Positions 5,437 to 7,318 of a stretch of 7,318 nucleotides of DNA are shown here, piece by piece. This stretch comes from Bacteroidales bacterium. GTDB lineage: Bacteria; Bacteroidota; Bacteroidia; Bacteroidales; UBA7960. The stretch is from positions 1 to 7,318 of the forward strand of contig SLSG01000106.1 of assembly GCA_007130545.1 (NCBI GenBank), read 5' to 3'. Numbering within the stretch: position 1 is the stretch's first letter; each line of letters opens with the position of its first letter. A program made the position numbers and the translations under genes. The notes under the pieces are model-generated. The model had not been told where the DNA came from. It saw only the letters and a program-made list of their open reading frames with translations, and did no database searches.

Positions 5437-7318
5437 ATGAACCGAGTCGCACTGATCGCATTGTTGTTCCTGTTTGCCTGCCAGCCGGGTTCCGGACCAG
5501 ACAAGGCCAGCCTGAGGAGACCATCCACAGATGTAAGTCCCGTGGGACCTGCCACCATTGAAAATACCGTCAATCGCCTCACGGAGAATCACGGTCCTGA
5601 GTACCATGACCGGATCCGGCGGGGAGTCAATCAGGCAGCCGTGCTGTGGCGCGACAGCGACGGGAGCGTGCAGCAGTTCGAGGAATACTGCCTGGAGAAT
5701 TTCATTTCTGACCAGGAGGAGTTGGACATGGTCTTCGATCGCCTGGCCCATTATTTTGAACACCTTTACGGTTACATGAGCCGCATCAGCCTGGAGCTGA
5801 ACAGGCAGATACATGAGGACAGGGGACCCATCCACCGGATCGACCAGCTGTTTGGTGCCTACAGTCCGACTGCCCACATACAGGACGACTTCTACAACAA
5901 CGGGATTGCCTTTTTTATCGCCCTGAACTTTCCCCGCTATTCACTGGATGAAAAGAACAGCTTCGGATCTGAATGGAATGCCCGTCAATGGGGCTTTGCC
6001 AGGCTGGGCGACCAGTTTACAGCCAGGGTCCCGCCGGTTCTGATGCAGAATCTGAACCAGGTATACAGCGATGGCAGGCTGTATATTTCCGAATACAACA
6101 TCTTTGCCGGAAGGCTGGTGAACGATCAGGGGGAAACCCGCTTTCCTGAGGGGATGAAGCTGCTGGCGCACTGGAACATCCGCGATGAGATACGCTCGAA
6201 TTACGGACAGGAAGGCGGACTCGAAAAAAAGGAGATGCTGTACCAGGTGATGCTGCGCATCATCAACCAGGACATCCCCCGGGATGTGATCAACAGCGAC
6301 CGCTACCTCTGGAACCCCTTCAGCAACGAGGTTTGGGACGGCGACACGAAGGTAGAACCAGAGCCGGAAGGAAGCATCAGGTACCAGCACCTGTTGTCCA
6401 ATTTCCAGGCCCTGCAACAGATCGATCCCTACTACCCCGATATGGACACCTATATCAAGCGGCATTTTGACGGCACCATGGAGATCCCCCAGGAGGAGGT
6501 GGAAGCCCTTTTCCGTGAATACGCCTCCTCCCACCTGCTGAGGGAGCTGGGACAGCTGGTCAGTGAACGCCTGGGCCGCGACCTGCGCCCGTTTGACCTC
6601 TGGTATGACGGATTCAAAGCGAGGAGCGGCATTTCTGAGGAACAGCTCGATGAGATCACCAAGCGCCGCTATCCCGACGCCGAAGCCTTTAACCGTGACC
6701 TTCCCCGCTTTTTAAGGGAACTGGGATTTGAAAACGATATGGCTGAATTCATTGCTTCCCGGGTCGACGTCGATCCGGCCAGGGGATCCGGCCACGCCTG
6801 GCGAACCTCCATGCGAAGCAAGCCTTCCCATTTGCGCACCCGCATCGGCCGGGACGGGATGGATTACAAGGGCTATAACATTGCAGTCCATGAATACGGC
6901 CACAATGTCGAGCAGACCATCAGCACCCATATGGTCGACAACTATTTCGTGAACGGCATCCCGAACACGGCATTCACCGAAGCCCTGGCGTTCATGTTCC
7001 AGCGGCGTGATATGGAATTCCTTGGAATCAGGCAGCAGGACCCGCTGCAGGAACACCTGGAAGTGCTGGATGTATTCTGGGACAATTATGAAATGATGGG
7101 GGTAAGCCTTGTGGATATGGAGGTCTGGAAATGGCTGTACGACAATCCGGGGGCAAGCGCGGATGAATTGAAAGCCGCCGTTGTCCGAATCGCAAAGGAG
7201 GTCTGGAACGAATATTTTGCAGATGTGTTCGGCGAAAGGGACATCCCGCTGCTGGCCATATACTCCCATATGATACAGTCTCCGCTCTACCTGTCAAACT
7301 ATCCCTATGGAAGGCTGA
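5437..7318 (+). CDS. Predicted lipoprotein zinc metallopeptidase, M3-like gluzincin (HEYGH), 3'-truncated
   Basis: The frame runs without interruption from ATG 5437 to the right edge (627 residues visible). The terminal TGA at 7316-7318 is out of frame, so the gene continues. The N-terminus (MNRVALIALLFLFAC) is a short lipoprotein signal with lipobox L-F-A-C15, so the mature protein should be lipid-anchored on the periplasmic side or at the outer membrane. The C-terminal third holds the zinc site: H485-E-Y-G-H489 within AVHEYGHNVEQ, then E515 in NTAFTEALAF, 26 residues after the second His. That is the HExxH...E arrangement of gluzincins, and the spacing resembles peptidase family M3 (thimet oligopeptidase, oligoendopeptidase F). 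The Tyr-rich end (H611, Y618, Y622, Y624, with PLYLSNYPYG) recalls the C-terminal His/Tyr substrate-binding segment of M3 enzymes. Residues about 20-480 look mostly helical and charged, with no domain I can name. The likely role is peptide or protein hydrolysis in the envelope; substrate unknown. A gap with a promoter-like element separates it from the pump genes. Exact family membership is uncertain. Confidence 0.8.
   Translation, partial: MNRVALIALLFLFACQPGSGPDKASLRRPSTDVSPVGPATIENTVNRLTENHGPEYHDRIRRGVNQAAVLWRDSDGSVQQFEEYCLENFISDQEELDMVFDRLAHYFEHLYGYMSRISLELNRQIHEDRGPIHRIDQLFGAYSPTAHIQDDFYNNGIAFFIALNFPRYSLDEKNSFGSEWNARQWGFARLGDQFTARVPPVLMQNLNQVYSDGRLYISEYNIFAGRLVNDQGETRFPEGMKLLAHWNIRDEIRSNYGQEGGLEKKEMLYQVMLRIINQDIPRDVINSDRYLWNPFSNEVWDGDTKVEPEPEGSIRYQHLLSNFQALQQIDPYYPDMDTYIKRHFDGTMEIPQEEVEALFREYASSHLLRELGQLVSERLGRDLRPFDLWYDGFKARSGISEEQLDEITKRRYPDAEAFNRDLPRFLRELGFENDMAEFIASRVDVDPARGSGHAWRTSMRSKPSHLRTRIGRDGMDYKGYNIAVHEYGHNVEQTISTHMVDNYFVNGIPNTAFTEALAFMFQRRDMEFLGIRQQDPLQEHLEVLDVFWDNYEMMGVSLVDMEVWKWLYDNPGASADELKAAVVRIAKEVWNEYFADVFGERDIPLLAIYSHMIQSPLYLSNYPYGRL

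Noticed and set aside
5941..6534. A 197-codon minus-strand frame, and a 185-codon one at 6712-7269, opposite the peptidase gene
   Set aside because: The plus-strand peptidase frame is continuous from 5437 to the edge and carries a signal peptide and a zinc site. The antisense products show no motif and no upstream signals.
7316..7318. TGA at the window end as the stop of the peptidase gene
   Set aside because: It is out of frame with the codons from 5437. In frame the end reads GGA AGG CTG plus one base, and M3-like proteins usually continue beyond this Tyr-rich segment.

Overview
This 7,318-base window carries four protein-coding genes, all on the + strand. It is densely coding throughout; the only non-coding gap is 44 bases (5393-5436). 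The first and last genes run off the window edges. The DNA is GC-rich by eye. No tRNA, rRNA, CRISPR array, insertion sequence or origin was seen.

Organism: most likely a GC-rich member of the Bacteroidota, although no phylogenetic marker gene is present. Three things point there. None of the three visible starts has a Shine-Dalgarno sequence. A T-rich stretch followed by TAGGTTTG, matching the Bacteroidota -7 consensus TAnnTTTG, lies just upstream of the last gene. Both secreted proteins begin with short lipoprotein-type signal peptides. The presence of an RND pump and lipoproteins implies a Gram-negative envelope.

Layout: (1) 2-1237 is the C-terminal part of a KefB/KefC-type CPA2 cation:proton antiporter, with membrane domain and cytoplasmic NAD-binding TrkA-N/RCK domain. 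(2) 1234-2313 is a lipoprotein-type RND membrane fusion (adaptor) protein, whose start codon overlaps the antiporter stop as ATGA. (3) 2297-5392 is an RND inner-membrane permease of the HAE1/AcrB-like class, overlapping the adaptor gene by 17 bases. These three genes look like one translationally coupled operon. (4) After a 44-base gap holding a promoter-like element inside a long imperfect inverted repeat, 5437-7318 encodes a predicted lipoprotein zinc metallopeptidase (HEYGH plus a downstream Glu, M3-like gluzincin). It is still open at the right edge.

How they fit together: the adaptor and permease form the inner part of a tripartite efflux pump. No outer-membrane factor (TolC/OprM type) is encoded here, so it must come from elsewhere or lie outside the window. 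The antiporter, coupled to the pump genes, may adjust cytoplasmic pH or K+ while the pump consumes proton-motive force; this is inference. The peptidase probably acts in the periplasm or at the outer membrane and seems to have its own promoter. The window consists mainly of known families. The more unusual points are the antiporter-RND coupling without an outer-membrane factor, the inverted repeat over the peptidase promoter, and the poorly characterised peptidase itself.
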